Shown here: piece after piece, positions 1 to 11,700 of the stretch
Numbering within the stretch: the stretch's first letter is position 1
Layout: the number at the start of each line of letters is the position of its first letter
NCBI GenBank assembly: GCA_963513935.1
Contig: OY740776.1
Span: 7,098,724 to 7,162,723, forward strand
DNA: 64,000 nt
Reading direction: 5' to 3'
Source: Aphrophora alni
Taxonomy: Eukaryota > Arthropoda > Insecta > Hemiptera > Aphrophoridae
Notes under the pieces: generated by a model
What the model saw: only the letters and a program-made list of their open reading frames with translations
Told to the model about the DNA's origin: nothing
Databases searched by the model: none
Program-made: the position numbers and the translations under genes

Positions 1-185
1 TTTATATTTAATGATACCAATTCACTAAAGTAAAAAATATTGTTAAGTTATCACTAAAATTAAAATTCCTTAGTAGTCTTTCATAGCATAAAACTATAAG
101 ACAATGTCATGGGGACAAATATATACCAATTATTATGAATACGTAAATAATTATAAATGCATGTCAGTTATTTCTATTTTGAGAT

Positions 186-1130
186 TATATACAATTATCA
201 GACAATCTGCAATCTACTCTTTATAAATTCTATAATTTATAATTTGGGTAAACTATATAACTACCAGAAAATCTGTAATTTATTGCCATCGCTTTGGTAA
301 ATTATTAATAATAATAAATTACCTTGTATGGTTCATCTTGTGACTTCAATCGATTTCTACATTATGACATGTTTCAGAGTCATAACTCCATCATCAGATA
401 TCCGTTTAATTGTTCACCCAGAAGAGCTCGTCGTACATTAAAATGTCTACAATAACACTTACACTAACACAAAAATTAATTAAAACAATAATGTCTTTCA
501 CTAGGTATACACCCTGGCATGTCGGCCGAAGTACTTGTTTTAGTTAATTTTTATGTCAGTGTAAGTGGTATTGTAAACTTTTTAATGTACGACGATCTCT
601 TCTGAGTGAACAATTAAACGGATATCTGATGATGGAGTTATGACTCTGAAACATGTCATAATGTAGAAATCGATTGAAGTCTCAAGTCGAACCATACAAG
701 GTAATTTATTATTATAAGATTTAATTGTGACTTGGTACAACAAAATGCATTTGAGTATTCTAAACAACTAACATAAAATCTCCTTTTTTTTATTCCTACG
801 GTATTTGGTAAATGTTTAGTTCGAGTATTGTATACAATTACCAGAAAATCTAATAACTTACTTCAAGGTCTCCGGTCAAATTCATATTATATACAACTTC
901 AAGAAAATTTGACTTTAATGTCTTTGGCTGATGTAGGGTATATTAATATCTTGGGTCTTCTATAAAACTTCCAGAAAGTCTGCAATCTATTCTTAGGTCT
1001 TTGGTTAATGAAAATGTAGAGTTTGAACTTTCAGAAAATCTGAAATTTACACCTTGATTTTTGGCAAAATGTAAATTTATAGTTTGATTTTTCTTTACAA
1101 CTACAAGAAAAACCAACAATCTACGAGTAA
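186..1130. repeat. Degenerate ~60-70 bp tandem repeats, split by a fold-back
   Basis: Loose copies of a unit carrying the phrase ACCAGAAAATCTGCAAT followed by a GGTCTTTGGTNAA-like end lie at about 186-300 (two copies) and 828-1130 (about five copies). The block between them is occupied by a fold-back element at 310-715, so an originally continuous array was probably interrupted. No coding potential is evident; short open frames here run through the repeats. Confidence 0.55.
310..715. repeat. Fold-back element, ~175 bp arms
   Basis: The sequence at about 310-483 is repeated as its reverse complement at about 538-715, at roughly 90 percent identity by eye, with a loop of about 54 bp. Both arms contain the core ATGACATGTTTCAGAGTCAT. 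The 61-codon minus-strand open frame at 582-767 only crosses the right arm and is not a gene. This may be a fold-back or MITE-type transposon. No transposase is visible. Confidence 0.8.
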
Positions 1131-1792
1131 AATTATAGAAATTTGTTCACTTCCAAATTGCTAGATAGCCGCACACTCCATTTTTAATAATTAAAAAAAA
1201 CTGTTATTACCATTGTTTTTTATACTCTACACAGTCTGTGCGAAAAATACTAACCGCACCATCTGAAAGTAACTTGCAACGGATATTCTTCACTTATTAT
1301 TCCACAATTTCACAACAAATATTCAATACTGATAGTAGTACAACAAGACTTTTGCACAATTTACACTATAAAGTGAGAAATGATAAACAGTCAGGAAGGC
1401 AAGTCCGGCAACTGAAGTTCTGAAGAATTAGATTCATCTCACCGACTCGGATAAATTAAAAAGAATGACAGTTGGAAGAGTGACAGTGCACATCCGGCAA
1501 TGTTTGGATACTGAAATAAAAATAAAATCAATTGAATTAATATTACAAACACAAATTATATAGTCTATCTGATTGAAACATTTAACGATATATAGTTATT
1601 GTGAAGCATATGAGTAAAAGTTTGGTTATCTGTCAGAGTTTGAGACTGGGACTGTGTCGGATATGAATATACAGATAAAGAATATATATATATTATAGCT
1701 TTGGATAATGTATACAATTAATGTTACATATATGTCTTACCGTCATATGTATCCTAATGGTTTATCTTTCGATGACAGCTATTTCGTGAATA

Positions 1793-2733
1793 CAGTAGAA
1801 CCCCTCAAACTCAACACAATGTGGACTTTAAGGTTGTCGAGTTTTAGGGAACTTTGGTATTTAATGGTTAGGTTTGCAACAAATACTCAAAATTACTTAA
1901 AATAACTGTACATTTATTGATTATCAATGATTACACGTTTATTGCAAAAAATTCCCAGCCTGACAACAACAAAAATAGTGTGTTCAATCACACATTAAAA
2001 TGAAATTTATCGATGGGTCAAATGAGATTTAAAAAATATTGGCCTTGTACTATAGGCTCATTAAACTAAAAAGACCTATCCTAATATGCTGCAATAAAAT
2101 TTACAGTAAAGTCTACAGTAAAAAACAGACAGTCCATTAAATGTATTTAAAGATTAAAACAATTTTATATTTAAAAAAAAAACATTAAAACAAAGTTAGA
2201 ATTGTTTGAAAAAACTTTTGATTGATCTTTGTTTTTCATTTTCGACTCGACGTCTGGCAGCTTCATCTCGAAGTGCTGATTACATATAATTAAGAGTCGG
2301 GTCATTTTTCTCATCTGGTTAAGACCTTTATTACATAACTTGAATCATAGTTCTACAACGCTCTGTTGAATTGTTATGACAAAAGACTTGCCGCTTACTT
2401 TAATGGAATCAGTGCTAATGACCGGTAGCATCCGGGTGGTTCACAACAATATGAATGTTTTGACAACACATGATTAGGGCTGTCCTGGTCTACCTGGACC
2501 CTTTATCTTTAACTTTGGCCTCTACTATACAGTAGGATTAGATAGACAAAGTAGTAACCCTCACAGCTGTATAAACAAAAGTGACAAGCCTCAACCTCCC
2601 GGCATCTGGCAGGCGCACATGGCGTAAAACAATGCAGTGAATGACCTTGGAAATCCCACGCTCCTGGTCACTGGCCCTGTCGAGTTTGACGGAATGTCGA
2701 GTTTGAGGGGGTCGAGTTTGAGGGGTTCTACTG
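1793..2733 (-). mobile_element. pogo/Tigger-like DNA transposon, internally deleted
   Basis: The element begins CAGTAGAACCCCTCAAACTC and ends with the reverse complement of the same motif. It is flanked on both sides by TA (1791-1792 and 2734-2735), the expected pogo/Tigger duplication. On the minus strand, around 2290-2185, a broken reading frame ends SALRDEAARRR...IKSFFK. This resembles the C-terminal tail of Tigger/pogo transposases, so it may be a remnant of one. It sits inside the left inverted repeat of the Penelope-like element, so it inserted later. Confidence 0.8.
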
Positions 2734-3099
2734 TAATCACATTGTTAAAACGCTGTACACAAATAACTAAACACTAATCACAACACATAATAAGCTACAT
2801 TGTCCTTGTCAATTAGGACATGTCATAAAACATAAAATACACATAAACTGTAAGTTCATTAAAACACCATTGAAACTGTTTTCCTGTGCATAAAATTTGA
2901 TTGTATTAAATTCAGTGAAAATCGGTTACCACCCATTCACCATTGATAAATTACACCGTAAACTCAAAGCAGAATGACTATGGTTGAAGACAAATCCGAG
3001 AGGAAATACGTAGGCACTAGATAGAATATAACAAGCTAGCCGAAACAATTGCCCACACTGTAGCTGTAGTTTTTAAATCTGGAAATACCTTGAAAAGAC

Positions 3100-3420
3100 A
3101 CCTCGTGTTTCGCGCCATAAAAGACAATAAGATCTCGCCTTTAGAAAAAATTAATATCTATAAATTGAAGTGCAGTGAGTGTGATTCATTTTATATAGGT
3201 CAAACAGGGAAACAATATCGTGAACATATCCAAGCTTTGAAAAAAACATCCTACGAACTCACTGTATGTCGATCACATATCAAATACTACCTATAAATAT
3301 TCGGATATAGACAGTTTGGAAATTTTGCACATGTGCAGGAAGGGCAAAAAAATGAAGAAGTTAGAAGAAGTTGAAAATTACAATACTTTAAGAATGTGCC
3401 TTTAAATATCCTTAACTCAC
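3100..3420 (+). pseudogene. GIY-YIG endonuclease fragment of a Penelope-like element
   Basis: The plus-strand frame from about 3090 reads NIYKLKCSECDSFYIGQTGK, the typical start of the GIY-YIG domain of Penelope-like retroelements: cysteine pair, then YIGQTG. After a stop and frame slips, the downstream part (LEILHMCRKGKKM...LEEVENYNTL) resembles the domain's C-terminal end. The domain nicks target DNA during retrotransposition. The frame is broken, so it is not functional. Confidence 0.75.
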
Positions 3421-4159
3421 AAGTGAATTCCCCTGCTAACCCGATCTATGAAGAAATAATTAAAACTACTACATTGAGTAAATTAGCATAGAGATAATTC
3501 CATCCTAACAATTGGCAACAGTATCAGTCAGCTGTTTTATGATTGTATGAAGTACGTTCCTAACTGAGCGCTCATAGACCATCTTGTATTTTAATGAACT
3601 TACAGTTTATGTTTTGTAACAATGTCATAATTGACAAGGACAATATAACTTATTATGCGCTGTGATTAGTGATTTGTGTACAGCGTTTTGAAAATGTGGT
3701 TATTCGTGAAACAGCTGTCAATGAAAGTAAAAAATATTAGGATATGGATGACAGTAAGACATATATTTATATAACATTAAAGAATAAGTATTTATGTAGC
3801 TGGTTGGGGCTACTAACGGAAGTTCATTTCATTTCAATCAATGAAAACTTTTGAACAGCTTTGATTCGTATTAAGAGTACATAATAAAACAAAAAGTGAT
3901 TAGGGTGCATAGTATAGGAAAATCATTTAAATTTAATATTAAACAATTCTCATTTCCTTTGTAATTTAATGGTGTCCAAACATGTTCATAACTAATTTTA
4001 TATAAGAGCACTAAATTAGGCTCACTATCAACAAATAGGTCCAAATTTTTAAGGCAACTATTGAAATGTTCCTAAGAACCAATTTTAAGCGACTGTAACA
4101 GTTGAGGGGATGTACTTCAGTAATGATTTACTATGGTTGTGCCCCTTAAGGCTTCCCCA

Positions 4160-5345
4160 TATTTACTGGTGTTGTGCATGAACCCACCTATTTATGGCCA
4201 TCTTGGTCAGATACACAGATATTCCTACAGCTGGATCAGGTCCTACAGACTCTGACGGAGCACCCAGTTTAGCTAGTTTGTTCACCATCTCATTCCAATA
4301 AACTCCCTTATGCCCTGGTACCCAGTGCAAAGTTACCCGGTTTTCCTGGGATAAAGTGTTGAGGTTCTCCTGGCATTACCAGACTATCTTAGATTTTATG
4401 GTAGTTCCTGCAAGTGCATTAATTGCAGCTTGACTATCTGTATATATGTACGATGGGTCGAACAGGAAACTCTCAACCGCTGGAGAGAGGCCTCTAGAGG
4501 AAAACTCTACGGGTCGCTGTACAATCCGAATCAGAAACTCTCTAGGTATGTAATATCATTGAATAGAAACAACCTAAGGAAAGTCTCAAGCTTCATGACT
4601 GGTCATGGAGCTTTCAGGGAACACTTAAACACCATGGGTCTAACTCAAGGCAGGACAACCTGTAGACTGTGTAACCAATATAAAGACACAGCAGAACACA
4701 TACTTTTGTATTGTGAAGCTCTGGAGAGGAGAAGACTACAGATTTTCGGCCTCACAGGTATACCTACAAAGGAAGACGACCTAGCTGCACAAGTTCTAAG
4801 ACTCACGAAGGATTTAGAACTACAGTGGATTGCCTAAGATAAGGAAGCGCACAAAAAGTCTTAAATGGCTGAAGTGCCTAGTGACTTCTTCCAACATAAT
4901 AAAAAAAAAAAAAAAAAAAAAAAAAATCTGTATATATGTGGATACGATTTATCTTAGAGTCACACTTCAGATTTTCCTGTATACAGTCATTTATGGCCAT
5001 AATCTCAGCCTGAAAAACTGTGGATATTGTCCAAAGGGAAACAAACTTTTCAACCCTAGTCTCAACCCACACACCACGGCACCAGTACCTACCGTTGTCT
5101 TTGAACTGTTGGTATACCACCCTAGGTTTCTCGTGTTTCCTAGAACTCAATTTTCATCCCCACGGCTCAATATAAATTCAAAACATTTTGAAAACTAGTA
5201 TCTGGTTTCTATCTTATCACTATCAGTATCCATACTTAAAATCGGCAATTTTTTCCGTAATTCTGGCATGCCCCATACGTAACTCATATCAGTTCGAATG
5301 TGAAATGCTGTGATTGGTGGATCTTTTGGGCCAATTGGGGATAAC
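4160..5345 (-). pseudogene. RNase H-bearing LINE remnant (resident copy)
   Basis: The minus strand encodes a decayed non-LTR retrotransposon tail read from about 5345 leftward. The segment 5150-4927 gives ...QAEIMAINDC...RIHIYTD, and the frame resumes at 4448 with IYTDSQAAINALAG, then TLHWVPGHKGVYWNEMVNKL. These are the E, D and H/D motifs of a LINE RNase H domain, as in I/R1/LOA-type elements. The domain is split by a second LINE fragment at 4449-4926. Several stops and frameshifts make it a pseudogene. Upstream, near 5340-5200, lies a further degraded stretch of the same polyprotein. Confidence 0.8.
4449..4926 (+). mobile_element. 5'-truncated LINE insertion with poly(A) tail and target duplication
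   Basis: The plus strand carries the extreme C terminus of a LINE ORF2. It ends with a zinc-knuckle-like CRLCNQYKDTAEHILLYC followed by a stop at about 4837, a short 3' untranslated stretch and a pure A run (about 4901-4926). The sequence TCTGTATATATG occurs directly before (4437-4448) and after (4927-4938) the insert, the expected target-site duplication. It lies inside the RNase H frame of an older LINE on the other strand. It resembles the copy at 58335-58750. Confidence 0.88.
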
Positions 5346-5960
5346 CTGACGATTTTATTTACGCACTACACACTGCACTCTATTAATATGTTTTTAATTT
5401 AGGGGAAAAACTATCTCAAATTTACTTATATATTATAAAAGTTTACAGGGTCTTTTATTTAAAATATTATTAATACAATATTTAAACTTTTTCATTCATA
5501 CCAATCGTTTACTCGCGATTCTATAACATTTACCAATTTCGGAACACTGTCTGTCCGTCCATACACAGCTTCGAATATATGATTACAATAAGAGAGATGA
5601 CGCAAGTTTCCTGACATCACATCTCACTTACGTCACATATTGAACCAATCCAACTTAGAGACCCAAAAATGTGAAATGTTACATACAACAAAATTGCACT
5701 CTCAAGCAAAAGTGATTTATATCTCATTTATTATTAACTAAAAATATCTTATCTTATCAACTAAAAAGGATACAAAAAAATATGTATTTTTATATACACT
5801 TGTATGATTTTTATTTTGTGTTAATGAAGTTTTATAGTAATGTTATTATAATTGTTCAATTACAATGTACAAAGTGCATATGAGAAATAAAAACAATATT
5901 AATATCCTGTAACTTATTTCAGCTCATGATATGACTGTATGAACAATCCCTTCAGTACTA
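5346..5960. other. AT-rich stretch with no recognised feature
   Basis: Apart from ordinary AT-rich sequence and a few short open frames nothing is recognised here. There are no splice-bounded coding segments and no clear repeat boundaries. Confidence 0.5.
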
Positions 5961-5964
5961 TTAA

Positions 5965-8050
5965 CCCTAGAACCGATCACTAGAATTTCCCAGAATGACC
6001 AGCCATTTTTGTGCATTTAACAAGGTTTTTTTTTTTAAAAATTCACAAAAAATAATAATATTATCCAAAACCCAACTTGATAAATATAATTTTTCTCAGA
6101 AAGATGCATAGAATTCATCTATGTAATAAAAAACAAATTTGGAACTAAAAACTTTGGAATTAGTATGTCAGGAATCAAAAAAAGTGCACTAACCGAAATG
6201 CCACAAAAGTGCATTTATAGACGATGCAAGAATTTTTTTTTAATATATACAAAAGTTTTTTAATGTATTTGTGAAGAAAATTTGGTAACAAATATATCAA
6301 TTTAGGAAATTTACATTTACAAAATCAATTTTTTGAAAAAAGTACTGTGGTGAAATCCTTTCACCACCTCCCTTCCCCCCCCCGGCGATGCTTCTATTCC
6401 AACAGGTTTAGTAGCGGGTTGTCTGAAGGGTAAATTGCAGGGGAATTGTTTTACATCAAATCAGTTTACCCCTTCCCTCGGTGATAAAAATTGTTATCAC
6501 GCATCAAGGTTAGAGAACAAGTTGTGCACCAGCCGCAAGAGAGACTGGATGTGTTTAAGGAAGTTCATATCTTCAGTCTACAGTATAACCGATTTTTCAG
6601 GTACCTCCCAAATTGTTGACGCACCAAATAATGGCTAATTAGTTCCCTTTGGGATGGGTCAGGCCCAGGGTTTCGGCAGTGAGTCTCCAAATTTCGTAAT
6701 AAATTAAATATGTGATAAGTAGTTAACGGCCATTTTGCCTTAATACTAGTTCCCAGACCACTAGTTTTAAATAGAGTCATTCCCTTAATATTATTCATAG
6801 TTAATTTAGCTTATATATGTATTATAACTAAAAACATAGTTAATTTTTTTATGAAGCTGGCTGGCTGAGCTGTAGTATTTGAGTAGTCGAGGGTACATGT
6901 CAGGTTAATCCCCCCCCCTCCATACCCGAATTAAAACTTTCTTAAAGATCCACCACCCCCTCGCATAAACCAATTAATAAAAACTCCAGTTGCTGCAGTA
7001 CAAAAATAGCAAGAAGTTAACCCTAATTTGAAAAATTCACCAAAAATATTTATTTTATCTAAAACCCAACTTGTTGTATACCATTATTTCGAAAAATGTA
7101 CATAGAATTGAACTGTAAATGTTCTAGAATCCTATATTTTAAAGTTAACTAATTAAGAATGAAATGTATTGTCTTTACGTCACAAAAATTTGAACAAGAA
7201 AATCACTAACAAATTTCTATAAAATAGAGACAAATTTTTTCAGACTATTCAAATATTTACAATAGTTGTAGAATATAGTTGTGAAGATAAATTTGTATCA
7301 AGAAAACATAATAAATAAATCACTATAATACAAAACAATAAACTCATAAATCACTATAATACACTTAACAGAAGCATTCAAAATGGCTATGAAACTCACT
7401 GACAAAGAAAAACGTGATTCCGTTTGGAAAGCATGACTTTGAATGTAAATTAAAAACAAAATATCTGCAACACAGGAAACTGTAAAACAAACTCCCTGAA
7501 TTCACCTTTCCAATGATATAAAAATTGTAAACAAATAAAATTATTACTAATCGATATTTGACTTGAAGTGAGGTTATTTATTGTAAATGGTACCGACATG
7601 GGTCATTCGGGTGATAATCTGGTAGAATCTCTGTATCTCACTAACTATGAGGGCTACTATAATTTGGAAAGCACAGATCAAAAGAGGTAGAAAAACACTA
7701 TAAAATAATGTCATTTTGTAGTAGACAGAAAAAAATCATGTGGATTTGTGAAAAATAGACAAAAATTACAAATTTTCTCTACAAAAAAATTGTCTTCTGC
7801 TTTAACAAACGTAGCGGCAAAACACACTAACTTTAGTGATTTATTACATATTACGTTTTATGGACTTTTGGTTATATGAACATGAAAGTTTGGAACAATA
7901 ACTTTATAATGGTACTTGAATAATTGTGCGAGGACCAATTTTAGTGGGCAAGATGTTGTATTGAAAAAAGTGATCTTTGCGACAACACATTGTCGACTGC
8001 TACTTTAGGAGAGAAATTTTGCGACATGTTTTCGACCACCAGTTACAGGG
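5965..8050. mobile_element. Possible piggyBac-type element(s), non-coding
   Basis: TTAA at 5961-5964 is followed by CCCTAGAACCGATCAC. TTAA at 8051-8054 is preceded by the reverse complement of CCCTGTAACTGGTGGTC. A further TTAACCCT occurs near 7017. The block starting at 6000 and the block starting at 7020 share similar AT-rich sequence (ATTCACNAAAAATA...AAAACCCAACTTG), which suggests two related copies. The terminal match is imperfect and no transposase frame is seen, so the call is tentative. Confidence 0.4.
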
Positions 8051-8401
8051 TTAACACACACACACACACAAATGCATGCACACAAGCACACAGTATAGGC
8101 ACATAAATATTATGACTAATAGATGTTCAATGAGCACTGTGGTGAATGTAAACACTTTAAAATACTGAAACCTCTACCACAAGTTAGGTACAATAACACA
8201 CCCACAAATAAACTTCTATTAGCCTATGTTATTATAGTTCTCTGATGTACATTTCGGTAACCAAGTTACCGTCATCGGAGGGATTTGAAATAATACTGTG
8301 TGTGTGTTTGAAATAAACTTGTGGTAGAGTGTTTAAAAATATTACGACTAGTAGAAATATGTTTTCATCATACCATGGGCCACCACTGGTATGAACTACT
8401 T

Positions 8402-8610
8402 TTTAGAATTACAAAATAAAATAAAACACAATTCTCTATAATAACCATTTTATTTTTTTAAGACAACGTTTCAATGACCAAGTAATCATTCTCAGTTGTT
8501 ACATGTATAACAAACCTTCTTGACATTGAACAACAAAGTAGTTGTGATGGTTTAGTTATTGAAACGTCTTGAAAAAATAATGTCTTTATTGTATTTTATT
8601 TTGTGATTTC
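8402..8610. repeat. Fold-back, ~70 bp arms
   Basis: The arms ACAAAATAAAATAAAACACA..AAGACAACGTTTCAATGACC (about 8408-8480) and the inverted AACGTCTTGAAAAAATAAT...GTATTTTATTTTGTG (about 8545-8607) pair with each other. This lies just downstream of the last recognised SWEET exon. Confidence 0.6.
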
Positions 8611-8627
8611 AATTTCCACAAATTTAC

Positions 8628-8747
8628 CTGTAAAAATGGATCATCCAAAATAATTCCATAAAAGAACCACTGAGCAGAAACTATAAAGGTCATCAATATG
8701 ATCGGAAAAGGGAGACTTTCTGCATTCTTCACTCTTATCACATGAGC
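8628..8747 (-). CDS. SWEET1: SWEET exon 5 (second MtN3 repeat)
   Basis: This 40-codon exon in phase 0 encodes AHVIRVKNAESLPFPIILMT and SAQWFFYGIILDDPFLQ, the fifth and sixth helices of the family. It is bounded by TTTAG at 8748 and a GTAAAT donor below 8628. Confidence 0.93.
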
Positions 8748-11700
8748 CTAAACATATATTTTAAATAATTAAGATTGTTATTTTGTTATGAAACAATGTA
8801 CAGGATGATTCAAAAGTTTAGAGGTAATATATAGTAAATAGGTATTATATTATCTGAGTATATTGTTTGACTTTGTTTTTACAAATTGTTTCAAAATGAG
8901 ACTCCAATCCCATTTTCAGTTAAACATCGAAGGCTCGCTTGAAGACATTGTAATCAATGTAAGAAATCAATCACAACACAATATGAATCCCCACAAATAA
9001 ACTAACCATTATATAAGTTAGCCTAAAAATAATTAAAACAGCTGTTATAAATTCTCAAACAAAATCACAAATAAAACGTATTTGAGAATTTAAACCTTTT
9101 TTTGTGGGATGTAATCAAACAATCACTACACAACAGAACGTGAATCCCCGCAAATAAAGTAAGGACTATATAAGTTAACCGAAAAATAATTTAAAACAGC
9201 TATTACAAATTCTCAATAAAAAAAACCAAAATAAAAAATATTTATAACAGCTATCATATTATTTTAGTTGTGAAACATTTTATTTAGGCCTAAACATAAC
9301 AGGCATCTCATTTAAATAATAAATTTATTACAAAATAAGTGTTTCTAAGACAAATGAATAGGCAAATCTACAGGTAACACTGCTTAATTCGATACCCCAA
9401 TCATTAAAATAGGCCATATAGTAAAGAAATATGAGAGTGTCACAGAAATTATTTAGCGAATTAAATATAAGATTAATTGAATTAAGTATATAAAGCTGTC
9501 AGGAGTTTTTTGATGAGAAATGTTGATTATGGGTTTTTTTTTATATTCCTTTTGAGGTATTTTATTTTTGTTATACACATTAATTAATATATTTTCATTA
9601 TTTTTGAATTTGTATTGTTGTATATTAGGTTATATTATTGTATATCAAATATTTATTGAAACAATTGGATGTTTTTATTTCTTTGTGGTTTAAAGACAAT
9701 AAACCTCTCGGTCATCATGGTTCTTACCCAGCCCCATCATACAATGTAATACAAGCAGATCCTCTAAATGTAATGTACAAAAGTTGGATTCTTGGTCTTG
9801 TAAGAAGTGTTTGTATTTCTAGATACAGGGAGGAGTCTTATCCAGTAGAGTAAGTTTGTTTAAAGCAGTTGTTACACAGGCTTTCTGAACTCCGTATGTA
9901 TATCACTACTTTCATGAGCCTGTAGATCAATACTTTTAAACGAAACTCGTAGATTGTGTATATATTTAAACGTCTCCACTCACTTTGCTCGTGTCAGTGT
10001 CTCAGCCTAGAAATTGTATATGTATAAGCTTGTATTCGCTACGCTCGAGTCAGTGACATGGCTCCATTGGATCTTGTAACATCGGTAGGATCTATACGAA
10101 TATCACTTATTTTTGGATATATGAATATATATATATATACGAATATATTTTTTCTTTGGAGGTCAGGTTTCAAAATTACATTTTTGACAATAACTTCGCT
10201 ATTTGCTATCATAAAGAGGTTGGTATTATTACATGCAGAATTGAAATGTGCAAATTTGTATCTAATTAAGTGTGTATTAAATTGAATTATTAAAAAGTAA
10301 ATACACACAGTTAAGTTTTAACACAGACTAATTTTGATTTAACCTTGGCAATGTTGCCAGATTTACAAAGAGAATGAACATAGTAAAGCTCAGGCCTAAT
10401 ATAAAAAGCCCAGACACCTATCTTATACTATACATGATATATTTTGGGTTACATTTTAACAAGAGATATGAACAAAAAAGTGTTTTAAATGGCTGCCATT
10501 TACAATTAAGATTTTTCTGAATTCCAATAGGGTTCTATATGTCCACACCTATAACAAAATTTCTAGTTGATATCTCAATTTTGTGGCTGATATTATGCTT
10601 ATATACAGATAACAAAGTACGGAATGTCAAAAATCACTTTTTGGATTTCTAAGGCTATGAAATGCAAAGATCGGTCAACATTTTTTACAATTAACAATCT
10701 TACCCTGTACTTTGTATACTGGATAAGTAAAAAAGAACCCGCCCCCCTCTCTAGCTCTCAAATACTCTAATAGCGTTAAAGTCAGTAGAGAACAAGAGTT
10801 AATAAAGAAAAACTTGATAGAAAGATGAAAGAGAGGGATCTAACCCAAGACTACATCAAAAATGGTGTAGATCCGACTAGAGTTCCAAAGAATTGCCACA
10901 CCTCTACTCACTATACATGAGCCCCTGAGGGTGTTTTGTTGTTTACGTATATATCTGTGGCCCAGCCAAGGAGCCCACCAAACCTAACCCGACTCCTTGG
11001 CCCATCCTGACAAGATTTGGCTAAGGTGTACGCGGTCTCCAGCCAGCCGGAGCTTCCAGCTGGTCAAAAGAAGTGGAGACGGTCACATATCAGCTAAATA
11101 TATATATAAAGAGTTGATTTACATTCTGTATTTTAGATACAATGTGCATGACAATAACTTACACTTTCAGCTTGATGTTGTATCAAATATAAAAGTTTCA
11201 AATCTGCTCCTAGTCCAACTTTTATAATATAAATAAATGGAAATTTAATATTGATGGAACAAGGGAAATTTGTTTTGTACAATACTATTTATATTTATTA
11301 ATAATATTATGCAATTACAATTATTAGAGCCATTTTATTGGGGGTAGCCTTTAGCCTTTTATTTTCCTTTTGGAAATCGTAAACAAATATTTATATATGA
11401 ATGGTTATAAATACTTTGTTTGTCAAACAATCCTTATTTTTTGTGCGACATGTTTCGCCGTTACACAGACGGCATTATCAAGCTACACTTTACAAACACA
11501 AGAAAGGTTGTTTACACAGACAAAATTTTTACACTTTTTGTCTGTGTAACGGCGAAACATGTCGCACAAAAAAATAAGGATTGTTTGACAAACAAGGTAT
11601 TTATAACCATTCATATATAAATATAGCAATCCATTAGGCTACAATGAATTCTATAACAAATATTTAATTTATAACAAAATTTCTTTTGTCCAAATCAGTT

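Larger units (their letters stand above)
1711..3780 (+). mobile_element. Penelope-like retroelement remnant with long inverted repeats
   Basis: A GIY-YIG nuclease-like remnant (about 3100-3420) is flanked by long inverted repeats. The right arm, about 3590-3777, matches the reverse complement of a left arm that is cut in two: about 1711-1792 and 2736-2868. Removing the Tigger-like element at 1793-2733 makes the left arm continuous across the single TA. Penelope elements combine a reverse transcriptase with a GIY-YIG domain and often carry LTR-like or inverted terminal repeats. No reverse transcriptase was recognised here, so this is a 5'-truncated or decayed copy. Confidence 0.7.

Noticed and set aside
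4878..5150. 90-codon minus frame with a poly-Phe end as a gene
   Set aside because: It is LINE RNase H continuing into the poly(A) tail of a second LINE read in reverse.
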